From positions 1 to 42,255 of the forward strand of contig CABQKL010000004.1 in assembly GCA_902464645.1 (NCBI GenBank): a DNA stretch of 42,255 bases, in the 5' to 3' direction. A program made the translations under genes and the position numbers. Under the pieces are notes generated by a model, which saw only the letters and a program-made list of their open reading frames with translations, did not search any database and was not told the origin of the DNA. Shown here piece by piece: positions 8,129 through 16,440 of the stretch (position 1 is its first letter; every line of letters begins with the position of its first letter). This DNA is from an uncultured Collinsella sp. Lineage in GTDB: Bacteria > Actinomycetota > Coriobacteriia > Coriobacteriales > Coriobacteriaceae.

Positions 8129-8237
8129 GATTAATAGTGGATGAGTTTTTGGGTGGCGCGGAGGCGGGCGGGGGCAGAAAAGGCAGGTTTTGCGTGGCGT
8201 GAAGGAGGTGCAGTCTGATCTTTGGGACGGCTGACAG

Positions 8238-8420
8238 CGAGGTCTAATACTTTTCCGAGAAGTGAATGAGTGAAAACGGACCCCCGAAGCATCGACACTT
8301 TTCGGGTGCCGTTTCCTGCGGCTTTGATGCCAGAATCCTGCGTTTATGCCGTTGAAAAATGCGGATGCTCCAGGGGTCCAAAAACAGACGTTCACTTCGC
8401 GGAAAAGTATTAGACCTCGA
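8238..8420. repeat. 183-bp MITE-like dispersed repeat, copy 2
   Basis: Second copy of the element at 5158-5340, same orientation and length. It begins CGAGGTCTAATACTTTTCC and ends GGAAAAGTATTAGACCTCGA, giving inverted ends of about 29 bp with one or two mismatches. It lies in the divergent region between the DUF4342-like gene and the AbiE operon, about 120 bases before abiEi, so it marks the left edge of the accessory region. The terminal repeats could form a long hairpin in RNA. Confidence 0.85.
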
Positions 8421-8503
8421 TAGCAGGGGATGGTGGGCCGATGACAAAGTGGTGGCAGAAAAGGGGTACGCAAAGCACGCCGGTCATAGGGAATCAAAAT
8501 CAC

Positions 8504-8538
8504 GTTGCAAAAGCATGAGAATATCCTACAATTGCAAC
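8504..8538 (+). promoter_or_regulatory. abiE promoter with embedded operator; probably leaderless transcript
   Basis: TTGCAA (8505-8510) and TACAAT (8527-8532) are -35 and -10 boxes 16 bases apart. A perfect inverted repeat, GTTGCAA (8504-8510) and TTGCAAC (8532-8538), covers the -35 box and the bases just after the -10. The ATG at 8539 is seven bases past the -10, where transcription would begin, so the mRNA is expected to have no leader. AbiEi antitoxins of this family are known to repress their own promoter through inverted repeats; that this repeat is the site is inference. Confidence 0.6.
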
Positions 8539-9162
8539 ATGAAGTACTTTAGCAACATAACGGCGATAAGCGAGCTTTCCGAGAGTGAGGGCGTGTTCAC
8601 CACAGCCCAGGCGGCTCGTATGAACATCTCTCGAGATGCGCTGGCACACTCATGCCGCGTGGGGCGTCTTGAACGGATATGCCACGGCGCCTACCGGATG
8701 TCGGGCACGCAGCGCCGAGACACTGACGAGCTCAACGCTTTTTGGAAACTCACCAATCCCTCCCTTTGCGCGTGGGAGAGAAAACGCCAGTGGGATGGCA
8801 TCGCCGTGAGCGGTACGACAGCGGCGAACCTACAGCAAATGGGCGATTTCTATCTGTCCCCCTACAGGATGACCGCGCCCATGCGCATCAATACGAGAAA
8901 CGAATCCCTTTCTTTTGCAAAGCGCGAGATCGCTGAGCAGGACATCGTCTGGCTCGACGGCCTGCCGGTAACTAAACCCGAGCGCACGCTTGTTGATCTT
9001 TGCCTCGATTGCGAGGACCCCTCATTAATTATCGATGCCTATAACGACGCGCTTGGGCGAGGGCTCGAGATACAGCGGCTGAAAGATCTTGTAGAGGAGA
9101 ACTCTAAAACCGCCAAACGACGCGAGTTGATGATGCCCTTGTTGACGGCGCTGAACGAGTAA
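8539..9162 (+). CDS. abiEi: AbiEi-family antitoxin / autorepressor of a type IV toxin-antitoxin system
   Basis: 207 residues. The N-terminal winged helix-turn-helix (about residues 8-55: FTTAQAARMNISRDALAHSC, then GRLERICHGAYRMSG) is the AbiEi_4-type DNA-binding domain. The C-terminal part (GLPVTKPERTLVDLCLD.. and DALGRGLEIQRLKDLV) matches the antitoxin domain. In studied AbiE systems the antitoxin both represses the promoter and counters the toxin without direct binding. I chose the ATG at 8539, which fits the promoter spacing; an in-frame ATG at 8515 lies between the -35 and -10 boxes and cannot be used by that promoter. The toxin gene follows after 15 bases. Confidence 0.88.
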   Translation: MKYFSNITAISELSESEGVFTTAQAARMNISRDALAHSCRVGRLERICHGAYRMSGTQRRDTDELNAFWKLTNPSLCAWERKRQWDGIAVSGTTAANLQQMGDFYLSPYRMTAPMRINTRNESLSFAKREIAEQDIVWLDGLPVTKPERTLVDLCLDCEDPSLIIDAYNDALGRGLEIQRLKDLVEENSKTAKRRELMMPLLTALNE

Positions 9163-9177
9163 TGAAAAACGGAGGAC

Positions 9178-10068
9178 ATGGTGAAGTACAAAACACCTGC
9201 CGCACTGGAGATGGCTGTTAGGGATGCCGCAAGAGAATCGCCGATGGATACTAATCGGGCGATCGTCGGTTTCTACTTTCATCGCTTCCTATGTCGCGTT
9301 TTTTCAGAAGATGACGGCCGCTTTGTACTCAAGGGTGGCCAAAGCGTCCTGGCGCGAACACTCGATGCGCGTGTCACAAGAGATATTGACTTGGTTGCTC
9401 AAGAGGAGAGCCTCGAAGAGGCTGTTGCCGATCTGGCGCGGGCGGCTTCGATTGATCTGGAGGATTTCGTTTCGTTTGTCTTTGATCGTGCAGAGCAGAT
9501 CAAAAAAGAAGATGAGTATCGGTGTGGTGCGAAGGTGTGGTTCACCCCCTTTATGGGAACCAAGAAGCTGCAGCCAATTTCAATTGACTTGGTAATTGAT
9601 GAAGTGCGGGGACTTGAGCCTGAGGTTCTTGCGCCGATCGATCGTTTGAATATTGAGGGGCTCCCAGTCTGCGACTATCGAGTATGCCGAGTGGAGAGTG
9701 CCCTTGCAGATAAATTGCTCGCAATGGTAGAGATGCATGAGGGCCGTGCCTCTTCGCGAATCAAGGATATAGTCGACATCTTGGTGTACGCGAAAACTTG
9801 CTTCGTCGATGGGACTACGCTTGTCGAGAGGGTCGAGAAAGAAGCATCTGCCCGCAAGGTGGCAATGCCGGAAGAGTTCGTGGCGCCTCTCTGGTGGAAA
9901 CAAAATGGTTCTGCGCAGTACATAAAGATGGCGAGGCAGGCGGGGGTACTTGATCTCGCGGGGAACATTGCTGGGGCAGAAGGGGTCGTCAATCGGTTGT
10001 ATACACCGTGCTTTAATCATTCGGCGAATGTGCGCAAATGGAATCCTCAGACCACGGGATGGGAATAG
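9178..10068 (+). CDS. abiEii: AbiEii-family nucleotidyltransferase toxin
   Basis: 296 residues, DNA polymerase beta-like nucleotidyltransferase fold. The signature is LKGGQSVLART (about 51-61) followed by TRDIDLV with the metal-binding Asp69 and Asp71. A conserved Lys/Asp helix follows (ALADKLLAMVEMHEG, then SRIKDIVDI near 195). Family toxins arrest growth, for example on phage infection, by nucleotidyl transfer to RNA targets such as tRNA. The start is uncertain: GGAGG is only 2 bases from the ATG at 9178 but 5 bases from the GTG at 9181, so translation may begin at the GTG. It forms one operon with abiEi. Confidence 0.9.
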   Translation: MVKYKTPAALEMAVRDAARESPMDTNRAIVGFYFHRFLCRVFSEDDGRFVLKGGQSVLARTLDARVTRDIDLVAQEESLEEAVADLARAASIDLEDFVSFVFDRAEQIKKEDEYRCGAKVWFTPFMGTKKLQPISIDLVIDEVRGLEPEVLAPIDRLNIEGLPVCDYRVCRVESALADKLLAMVEMHEGRASSRIKDIVDILVYAKTCFVDGTTLVERVEKEASARKVAMPEEFVAPLWWKQNGSAQYIKMARQAGVLDLAGNIAGAEGVVNRLYTPCFNHSANVRKWNPQTTGWE

Positions 10069-10077
10069 GCTAGATAG

Positions 10078-10116
10078 TTAAGCCGGCGGCAGGATTAGTT
10101 CCTGCCGCCGGCTTAA
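10078..10116. terminator. Long perfect hairpin between convergent abiEii and HsdM/S-like genes
   Basis: A 17-bp perfect stem (TTAAGCCGGCGGCAGGA at 10078-10094 with its complement at 10100-10116) encloses a 5-base loop. It lies 10 bases after abiEii and 25 bases beyond the stop of the opposing gene. T-runs on either side are poor, but its place and strength suggest a two-way terminator. Confidence 0.7.
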
Positions 10117-10141
10117 GACGTTTCTACTGCCTATGTATGCG

Positions 10142-11575
10142 CTACTCACAGGCCTGGTCGACCACCTGAGTAACGGCCTTCTTTGCGGCTTCGAGGTTGC
10201 GCTGGGCTTGGGCGACAGCGGCCTCGGCTTGTTTCTTGGCCCTTACGACCTCGGCAAAGCGATTGATGGATTCGCTATACTCGCGCGTACGCGGGTCGAG
10301 TGCTGGTGGGACTTCGATCTCGAACAGATCGGTAGGGCGGATGGCGTGGCTGTACTGATTGTCGGACAATACCTGCAAAACTATGGACCCATGGCCGTCG
10401 GTGAGGTACGCCGCGACCATCTCTGCATACACCATGCGCTCCTCGTCGGTCATCGTTGGAATCGCCGGGCGAATGGCGGTGGTGTTGTGCGAGGCAACTA
10501 GATGCTGCTTTGCATCATCGATGCCGACCACAAGTAGGTTCGACGCGCCGTAACGACCGAGTATGCGCGGCATGACGATATCGCCGCAACGAAGCTCGTA
10601 ACGAGCCAACACGTCTGGACTTACCTTTACAGGTTCGGAATCCAGCTCCGACGCGCCTTCCGCAACATCCTTGGGCAGCAAATTGCCGTTGCGGAAATCC
10701 TGAGATGAAATGCGGCGCACCTCGACAGCGTCGATGTCATCCGAGGTGGTGCTGTCTCGGGGCATAAACGGCACCACGCGCATAAAGCTGTCGCCGAGCG
10801 TTGCGCTGTAGTTTTGAGCTACGGAGATCAGGCCAACCCTGCCTTTGGAGAGCGCGGCGTGGTGTTGGAGTAGCTTGCGCGTTTCGAGCTCGACGGTTTC
10901 AATGGAAACCGTTTTGCGTGAGTCGCACTCGATGCCGCTCCAGTCAGGGGAGAAAGCCAAGGGAAGATTGGGGTAGCGAGCCCCGTCGGCAAACCGAAGG
11001 CGTGGCATGGGCGTGGCGGCATTGCGGAATGAAACGCTGCGATTTCCCGTCGACAATACAATAAGTGCGTACATGCCGTGCATCGGAGATTCGGCGAGCG
11101 GGTGATATAGGACGCTTTCGACGAGCCCCTCGCGCAACAGAATCGCGCGTGCCTGCTCGGCGTTGTCCAAAGACTCGAACGGCAGCAGTACGGCGGCTCG
11201 AGTACGACCGGAGAGGGCTAGTGCATACAGGCACCAGAGATAGGCCTCCCAATCGCAGAAGCCCAGGTAGCCAGGCTCCAGATCATTAATGAGCGCCTCA
11301 CATGCGCTGTTGATTTCGCGAAAACGTTTGCGAACGCAAGCTGTGGCATCGATAAACACCGGCGCCGCGTTGTCATTGCCCGTGTTCTGCTTGCCGGGCT
11401 CAAGTTCGCAAATATTAGGTACGCCGTTGCCGTTCAGCCTGAAGCATTCACGAAGCGCCTCGCAGCCGATGGCGCCAGGTAGGCGAACGGTGAGTAGGCG
11501 GCTGCCTTGTTCTAGGTTAAGCGCGCGCGAGAGGGCGGCGGCGGTGAGACGTGGCAATGATGTTGTTTCACGCAT
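10142..11575 (-). CDS. HsdM/HsdS-like fusion protein without methylase catalytic motifs
   Basis: 477 residues. The middle (about 128-195, with RTRAAVLLPFESLDNAEQAR and EGLVESVLYHPLAESPMHGM) resembles the end of the catalytic domain of type I N6-methylases. The second half (about 250-450, with LARYELRCGDIVMPRILGRY, LVASHNTTAIRP and LQVLSDNQYSHAIRPTDLFE) resembles a type I specificity-subunit target-recognition domain. It ends in an Ala/Lys/Gln coiled coil. I find no AdoMet-binding FxGxG and no NPPF/NPPY motif, so it cannot be an active methylase as read. No HsdR is nearby. It may be a DNA-recognition part of another system. On the minus strand a TATTAT box lies about 30 bases before the ATG. 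Confidence 0.55.
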   Translation of the reverse strand: MRETTSLPRLTAAALSRALNLEQGSRLLTVRLPGAIGCEALRECFRLNGNGVPNICELEPGKQNTGNDNAAPVFIDATACVRKRFREINSACEALINDLEPGYLGFCDWEAYLWCLYALALSGRTRAAVLLPFESLDNAEQARAILLREGLVESVLYHPLAESPMHGMYALIVLSTGNRSVSFRNAATPMPRLRFADGARYPNLPLAFSPDWSGIECDSRKTVSIETVELETRKLLQHHAALSKGRVGLISVAQNYSATLGDSFMRVVPFMPRDSTTSDDIDAVEVRRISSQDFRNGNLLPKDVAEGASELDSEPVKVSPDVLARYELRCGDIVMPRILGRYGASNLLVVGIDDAKQHLVASHNTTAIRPAIPTMTDEERMVYAEMVAAYLTDGHGSIVLQVLSDNQYSHAIRPTDLFEIEVPPALDPRTREYSESINRFAEVVRAKKQAEAAVAQAQRNLEAAKKAVTQVVDQACE

Positions 11576-11864
11576 GTATAGAGCCCTTTCTTCTTGGTGG
11601 GCTATATAATAGCAGAAAAATTTAAAAATTTCTAATGACGAGAACAGCCTACTGTGCTATCCTCGAAGCAATCCAAAACCAACTCAATACCAACTGCTTG
11701 ATGCAATCGCTACACAGCCTTTAGGCAAACCGCGCTATCAAGCAGGGTGATTTCACTAACGAAGCTGCAGGTTAGGTCGATTGTCATCATCCATACCTCA
11801 GAGCATTCTAAAACTTAGAACAGACTTACACCAAACACCCGAAACCGGATAGAAAGAAACATTC
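11576..11864. other. AT-rich divergent intergenic region with inverted repeat
   Basis: It separates the HsdM/S-like gene (minus) from the 305-aa gene (plus). An AT-rich block (AAAAATTTAAAAATTT) and a minus-strand TATTAT box lie near 11606-11631. A perfect 9-base inverted repeat, CTGCTTGAT (11694-11702) and ATCAAGCAG (11737-11745), has 34 bases between arms and could bind a regulator. On the plus strand TTGTCA near 11780 is a possible -35. No gene is seen. Confidence 0.4.
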
Positions 11865-12782
11865 ATGAAGAAACGGGACAACATCTACGAGGCATTCCTC
11901 AGTGCGATCGACGAGGATCTCCGCGACATGTGCGAAATGAACGGAAAGGTAGAACGGTCTCTTCCGTGTCCGTACTGCGGCGAGAAGAACGTCGAGCGCC
12001 TGGCCAAATCGCTCGTTGGCGTGCTGGAAGAGCGCTCGCCCGATATTCCCGGGCTGGTGCCCGAGCAGTATCGAGCCGATGTACACGAGGCCCGCGAACT
12101 TTTGACTGCCGCGACACTCGCTTTGCTGCCACTGTATTTTCCCCCGCGCGATAGCCGCATAGGCAGTGTAGCGACTGTGGTGAGTATGTTTAGGCACGGG
12201 CGTACTGCGGGCTTTAAATCGGCTGGTGTTCTCTTGTTCGAGGAAGTTGCGACAGGGATGAAGTACAGCACCAAGCAGGGTGCCTATATCCCGTCCTCCT
12301 TCGTGCGCCATACCGATGGCAGAAAGCCATGCGACCGGCTGCACCGCGATGGATCGCGTGGCTTTACGGCGGATGAAGATGATGCCGTCATGTTTTATAA
12401 GCGCTACCTCAAGGTGCAGCGACGCGTGTTCGATACGAGTCCGCGTTTCAACTTTGAGTTATGCGTCAAACGCCCGTTTGAGGCACTTTTGGACGAACGA
12501 CACACTTTTTATTACATGGAGGAAAAGATGGAAATCGATTTGACCAACAAAGTACACGGACTCGAAAATCGCTATCTCCTCAATATCAAGCATCATAAAG
12601 ATTACGACCTGCTTGACAAGCTGATGATCCATGCACTGTTTGCGTACCTGGGCGACACAACGGTCTCAACTGCTGCTCGCGAGAGTTATCTGGCGCAGGC
12701 CGAGCGCCTGATCGGTCACGCGACCAAGTCGCCGCACTCGGCACAGCTCAATGAGGACGACGGCGACGATCGCATTGCTTAA
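11865..12782 (+). CDS. Hypothetical protein with CPYCGEKN motif
   Basis: 305 residues, not recognised. A single CxxC pair (PCPYCGEKN, about residues 37-45) could bind zinc only with ligands elsewhere or in a dimer. The rest is a mixed, charged soluble protein with a helical C-terminal part (about 250-295) and an acidic tail (NEDDGDDRIA). No membrane segment is seen. It is the first gene of the plus-strand group with the VirD4-like ATPase 37 bases downstream, so it is probably a partner of that ATPase. The start has only a weak AGAAAG ribosome-binding site. Confidence 0.6.
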   Translation: MKKRDNIYEAFLSAIDEDLRDMCEMNGKVERSLPCPYCGEKNVERLAKSLVGVLEERSPDIPGLVPEQYRADVHEARELLTAATLALLPLYFPPRDSRIGSVATVVSMFRHGRTAGFKSAGVLLFEEVATGMKYSTKQGAYIPSSFVRHTDGRKPCDRLHRDGSRGFTADEDDAVMFYKRYLKVQRRVFDTSPRFNFELCVKRPFEALLDERHTFYYMEEKMEIDLTNKVHGLENRYLLNIKHHKDYDLLDKLMIHALFAYLGDTTVSTAARESYLAQAERLIGHATKSPHSAQLNEDDGDDRIA

Positions 12783-12819
12783 CAACCACTAACGCCACGG
12801 ACAAGAAAGGGGTCACGCC

Positions 12820-14304
12820 ATGCCAGTCATCAAGATGTACGGCTACGAGGCCGCGCAGCAAACGGAGTATCAGACCAAGAAGTGGGCGACTAAGGAGGAG
12901 ATGCGGGCGCTGTCGTCCGGCGATGAGCAGCGCGACGTGATCCTGGCGCAGGGTGCCACGGTGGCGTTCTACGAGGACGACAAGCATTGGGAGACGAGTG
13001 TGTCCAACAATGTTTTTGCCTTTGGAGGTACCGGCAGCGGCAAAACGGCGAGTTTCATTTTGCCCAACCTGCTCAATCACCACGAATGCTGTTATGTGGT
13101 CACAGACACCAAGGGTGAGCTGCTGCGCCGTACGGGGAAAGGCTTTGAAGAGGACGGCTACGAGGTAACGGTTCTCGATACTGTTAATCCCGAGCAGTCG
13201 GCCGGATACGACCCTCTGCGTTACGTGATGGATGTCGAGGATATCCCCACCACAGTGGCGGCAATCATGGAGGGGGTCGATCCTGACGGCCGTAGCCTTA
13301 GGTATGATCCGTTCTGGAATAACGCGAGCGACCTGCTGCTTCGAGCGATTGTTGGAATCCTGTTCCTCCTGGAGACCCTTGCCGGCACCCTTACGCCGGG
13401 TGAGGACCCCAATGCCCCGCGCCGCTACCTTAAGATGAACAACGTCTTTAAACTGGCTGCGCTCATCAAGGTTACGGGAGATGGTGAGGGGCGATTCCCG
13501 TTGGACTACCTTGTAGAAGAGGTGGAGTCCAGGGAGTTTCTCGATAAGTTTGGTGCGGAGAACGCTGATCTGTATGGCGTTGAGCAGTATCGCGATTTTC
13601 GAGGTGCGGCAGATAGGACGCTTAAGAGTATTCTGATCACGCTCAATGCAACTATCTCGCGGCTTAAGACGCCTCAGCTCATGCGCGTTTTTGAGAATGA
13701 CGAGATGCGTCTTGATCGTATTGACGAGGGCAAGCGCATGATCGATCTTAAGGTGAGCGACAACGATTCGGCTAATGCATGGCTTGCGAACGTTGCCCTT
13801 AAGCAGCTGTTTAACCTTGCCCAGCGCCGTGCCGATGCCAGCCCCAGCGGCCATTTGCAGCGTCGCGTGCAGTTTGTGCTCGATGAGTTTCCCAATGTGG
13901 GCCGCATCCCCGATTTTGAGCGCAGCATTGCGACTGTGCGCAGTCGCGGCATTAGCTTTTTGATGTGTGCGCAATCGCTGAGCCAGCTCGATGTCGTGTA
14001 CGGCAAATCCACGGCGCTTACCATCCTCGATAACTGCGATAGTTTGGTCTATATGGGCGGCGGCGGCAACATCGCGACGCAGAACTACATAAGCGAACTG
14101 TGTGGCGAGTCGGTTTTGGGCACCAAGTACGTGGGCGCCGAGCGCACTGCCGTAGATGTGCGCGGTTGCGTGATGACCCCAGGCGAGGTTGGGCTTATGC
14201 CCCGCACCGATTGCCTGGTCAAGGTGACCGGCATGCGTCCCTTCCGCGCCAAGAAGTACTTTTGCGCCGATCATCCCAATGCTGCCAAGTGGCTGAGGGA
14301 TTAG
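12820..14304 (+). CDS. Soluble VirD4/TraG-like ATPase (T4SS coupling protein family)
   Basis: 494 residues. Coupling-protein family ATPase: Walker A GGTGSGKT at about 69-76, VTDTKGELLRRTGKGFEEDG after it, Walker B VQFVLDEFPNVG at about 348-359, and the family segment RSRGISFLMCAQSLSQLDVV at about 374-393. In conjugation such proteins feed DNA-protein substrates to a type IV channel. Here there are no N-terminal membrane helices, and no relaxase or other T4SS gene is in the window. It is thus either a relic of an integrative element or a reused ATPase in a defence or DNA-handling system. The ClpP-like gene downstream suggests the second. AAAGGGG precedes the ATG. Confidence 0.85.
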   Translation: MPVIKMYGYEAAQQTEYQTKKWATKEEMRALSSGDEQRDVILAQGATVAFYEDDKHWETSVSNNVFAFGGTGSGKTASFILPNLLNHHECCYVVTDTKGELLRRTGKGFEEDGYEVTVLDTVNPEQSAGYDPLRYVMDVEDIPTTVAAIMEGVDPDGRSLRYDPFWNNASDLLLRAIVGILFLLETLAGTLTPGEDPNAPRRYLKMNNVFKLAALIKVTGDGEGRFPLDYLVEEVESREFLDKFGAENADLYGVEQYRDFRGAADRTLKSILITLNATISRLKTPQLMRVFENDEMRLDRIDEGKRMIDLKVSDNDSANAWLANVALKQLFNLAQRRADASPSGHLQRRVQFVLDEFPNVGRIPDFERSIATVRSRGISFLMCAQSLSQLDVVYGKSTALTILDNCDSLVYMGGGGNIATQNYISELCGESVLGTKYVGAERTAVDVRGCVMTPGEVGLMPRTDCLVKVTGMRPFRAKKYFCADHPNAAKWLRD

Positions 14305-14343
14305 CCCTTGCAGCTTTGTGTACCCCATCTTGCATGTTTTGTC

Positions 14344-14384
14344 GCACGGCTTCCGTTAGTCGTAAGCCGTGCGGTCCAGTTTTT
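14344..14384 (+). terminator. Terminator or attenuator between VirD4-like and ClpP-like genes
   Basis: CGCACGGCTT (14344-14353) pairs with AAGCCGTGCG (14364-14373) around a 10-base loop, and TTTTT follows at 14380-14384. It would reduce or end transcription from the VirD4-like gene, so the ClpP-like gene may have its own promoter. Confidence 0.7.
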
Positions 14385-14419
14385 GCCTCCTTACCGATTC
14401 CGTTTAGAAGGGAATTGCC

Positions 14420-15022
14420 ATGCCCGTTATGTATCGTGAGCCCAGAATCATAAAGAAGTCCAAGGACGGCCGTGTTGCCGCTGTCGATATGGCAAGCGAA
14501 CTGCTCAACAGCCGTGTGCTGCTGCTGGAGGGCGAGGTCAACGATGCGACCTGCAACGGCCTTATTAAGTCCATGCTGGTGCTGGAGCATCAAAGTGCGA
14601 CCGAGCCCATCACCCTCATCATCAACAGCCCGGGCGGCAGCGTCACGGCGGGGCTGGCGCTCATCGACACCATGCAGTCGCTCGATTGCCCCGTGATCAC
14701 GGTGGGCGAGGGCGTCGTGGCCTCGATGGCCGCGGTGATCTTGGCCTGCGGCGACCACCGTCAGGTGTACCGCCACACGCAGGTGCTCATCCACCAACTG
14801 ATGGGCGGCATGGGCATGGCGCAGCAGACCGATATCGAGATCGTGGCCCAGCATACAGCGGCCATGCGCGCCGAGCTGGACGAGCTGCTGGCCGAGCATG
14901 GCAACCTGAGCGCCCAGGAGTTCCACGAGCTCACCGAGCGCGACTGCTGGTGCAACGCCAGGCGCGCTCTGGAGCTGGGCCTGGTGGACGAGGTGATTGC
15001 GCCCAGCAAGAAGGCGCTCTAG
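14420..15022 (+). CDS. ClpP-like serine protease, accessory copy with intact triad
   Basis: 200 residues of the ClpP/crotonase-fold peptidase family S14. The triad is complete: Ser102 in GEGVVASMAAVILACGD, His125 in QVLIHQLMGG and Asp175 in LTERDCWCNARRALELGLVD. The oxyanion-loop segment INSPGGSVTAGLALIDTM is also present. Housekeeping ClpP normally sits with clpX or tig; here the neighbours are a VirD4-like ATPase and unknown genes. It is therefore likely an accessory protease working with a different unfoldase or as an effector. Phage prohead proteases also use this fold, but no capsid or portal gene is near. AAGGGA precedes the ATG. Confidence 0.88.
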   Translation: MPVMYREPRIIKKSKDGRVAAVDMASELLNSRVLLLEGEVNDATCNGLIKSMLVLEHQSATEPITLIINSPGGSVTAGLALIDTMQSLDCPVITVGEGVVASMAAVILACGDHRQVYRHTQVLIHQLMGGMGMAQQTDIEIVAQHTAAMRAELDELLAEHGNLSAQEFHELTERDCWCNARRALELGLVDEVIAPSKKAL

Positions 15023-15096
15023 CGGGGCGCATGCCTTACAAGTACGTTGTGCAGGGCGAACAAGTGCGTAAATTCACAGCCAGAAAGAGGTTGAAC

Positions 15097-15915
15097 ATGA
15101 ACAGGATTTGGGACGTCGATGGCATTGAGTGGGAAGACCTGCCCACCGTGAGCGACCTGCTGTGCGCTGCGGACACAAAGATCCTGGCGCGTGAGGTTGC
15201 CCTTCGATACGGCGGCAAGCCGGACGGCCGCGGCCGTGGCGATAGCGAACGCAGCCTAAAGCGCGCCCGCCGCAAGGTCAAAAAGCTGCGGAAGATAGAT
15301 CCCGAGCCCAGCGACAAGATCATCCTGTTGCCCAAGCATGTCATCAATCGTCGCGATGCGGGCCACGGTTTTGGCTATTACGACGTGGAGCCGTGCATCT
15401 TTATGCGCGACGGCGTGCAAAGGCTGGGGGAGGACGCACTCGCCAATGTGCTTCCGTGGGAATTGATCCTGATGGATGATGAGTCCGCGAGCGAAATGCT
15501 GGGCTTTCGCGTATGGCTCGAAGGCGAGTGGGATCTATGCGAACGTTATCGCTTTTTGGCCGTGGTGTGTGTTCGCATGCTGAACAACATCCGGGCGCAA
15601 AAGGAGCTGCGCAAGTTCCTCGAGCAGGGCGATGCGGCCTGCGATATGGACGAGGACGATGTAGTTGAGGACATTCGCCGCGACGTGCTGTATCCCGAGG
15701 AAGTAATTAACGCCAAACTCGGCGGCTATTGGGACGCGAGTTTGGGACTCAACCTGCCCTGGAAGGACGAGCATCGGCAGACTTGCACGCGGATTGACAG
15801 GGCTATCGATGACCTGTTTGCCGAGGAAACGAAGCGCTGCGCTGCGGAGCTTGGGAAGAAGCTCGAGCGCGGGTATGAGGAGCGCGGGGAGTTACTGAAC
15901 GGGATGTCCTTGTGA
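15097..15915 (+). CDS. Hypothetical soluble protein, basic N-terminal segment
   Basis: 272 residues, not recognised. After a short start (WDVDGIEWEDLPTVSDLL) comes a basic stretch (about 50-70, SERSLKRARRKVKKLRKI) that could bind nucleic acid. A mixed middle and an acidic helical C-terminal half follow. The ATG at 15097 is chosen because AAAGAGG stands 6-7 bases upstream. An earlier in-frame ATG at 15031 (9 bases after the ClpP-like stop) would add 22 residues with no ribosome-binding site. It belongs to the VirD4/ClpP group. Confidence 0.6.
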   Translation: MNRIWDVDGIEWEDLPTVSDLLCAADTKILAREVALRYGGKPDGRGRGDSERSLKRARRKVKKLRKIDPEPSDKIILLPKHVINRRDAGHGFGYYDVEPCIFMRDGVQRLGEDALANVLPWELILMDDESASEMLGFRVWLEGEWDLCERYRFLAVVCVRMLNNIRAQKELRKFLEQGDAACDMDEDDVVEDIRRDVLYPEEVINAKLGGYWDASLGLNLPWKDEHRQTCTRIDRAIDDLFAEETKRCAAELGKKLERGYEERGELLNGMSL

Positions 15916-16002
15916 ACGGTTGCCGACGGTCCGATAAAAATCTGTCCGGACGAAATGATAGAACGATAGCGTAAATAGCATCTGCACTTTAAGGAGTTAA
16001 CA

Positions 16003-16440
16003 ATGGGAATCGCCTATAAGGAACTGTTTCGTGTAAACCGTCCTATCTGTGGGCCTGGACCAGGAGGTTTCTTCATTAAAAGATTCAAGGAAGGCGGCTA
16101 CAGTGAGGCTGAATTGCTCGATTTAATTTCGGGAGTGGACTTTTCTCTTGGTGAAGTGGATGAGGACATTAGCCTGAAAAAGAAATGCGAAATAGTCGAA
16201 CAGGCGGTGAGTGGGGTGCATTATACGAGTTGGGCCCCCAGCGTGATCAGCATGATCATCTCACTTACGGTCGGAGGGTGTCTGTCTGCATGGGCGGGCA
16301 ACAATTCAATCGCTGCCGGGGTTTTCGTGACGCCATGCCTGATTGCCTTGGGAATATATGCATGGTTTCGTTTATGCTTTGAGCGAAATCAAACGGTACT
16401 GTTGGGTGCGCTGAACCACATAAAGACACTTCAGCCGTAG
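16003..16440 (+). CDS. Small hypothetical membrane protein
   Basis: 145 residues, not recognised. A charged N-terminal part of about 75 residues is followed by two predicted membrane helices (about 80-97, VISMIISLTVGGCLSAWA, and 102-122, IAAGVFVTPCLIALGIYAWF) and a short basic tail. AAGGAG before the ATG is a good ribosome-binding site. It is the last gene of the plus-strand group, 87 bases after the 272-aa gene. Such small two-helix proteins occur as membrane effectors in defence operons, but here that is only a guess. Confidence 0.6.
   Translation: MGIAYKELFRVNRPICGPGPGGFFIKRFKEGGYSEAELLDLISGVDFSLGEVDEDISLKKKCEIVEQAVSGVHYTSWAPSVISMIISLTVGGCLSAWAGNNSIAAGVFVTPCLIALGIYAWFRLCFERNQTVLLGALNHIKTLQP

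Noticed and set aside
8359..8538. N-terminal extension of AbiEi into the repeat element
   Set aside because: The extension translates the MITE-like repeat and lies upstream of the promoter; the family N-terminus begins near 8539.
10142..11575. Functional type I restriction-modification system
   Set aside because: No HsdR and no methylase catalytic motifs; only an HsdM/S-like fusion is present.
12820..14304. Active conjugation or type IV secretion locus
   Set aside because: Only the coupling-protein-like ATPase is present; no relaxase, VirB4, channel gene or origin of transfer is visible.
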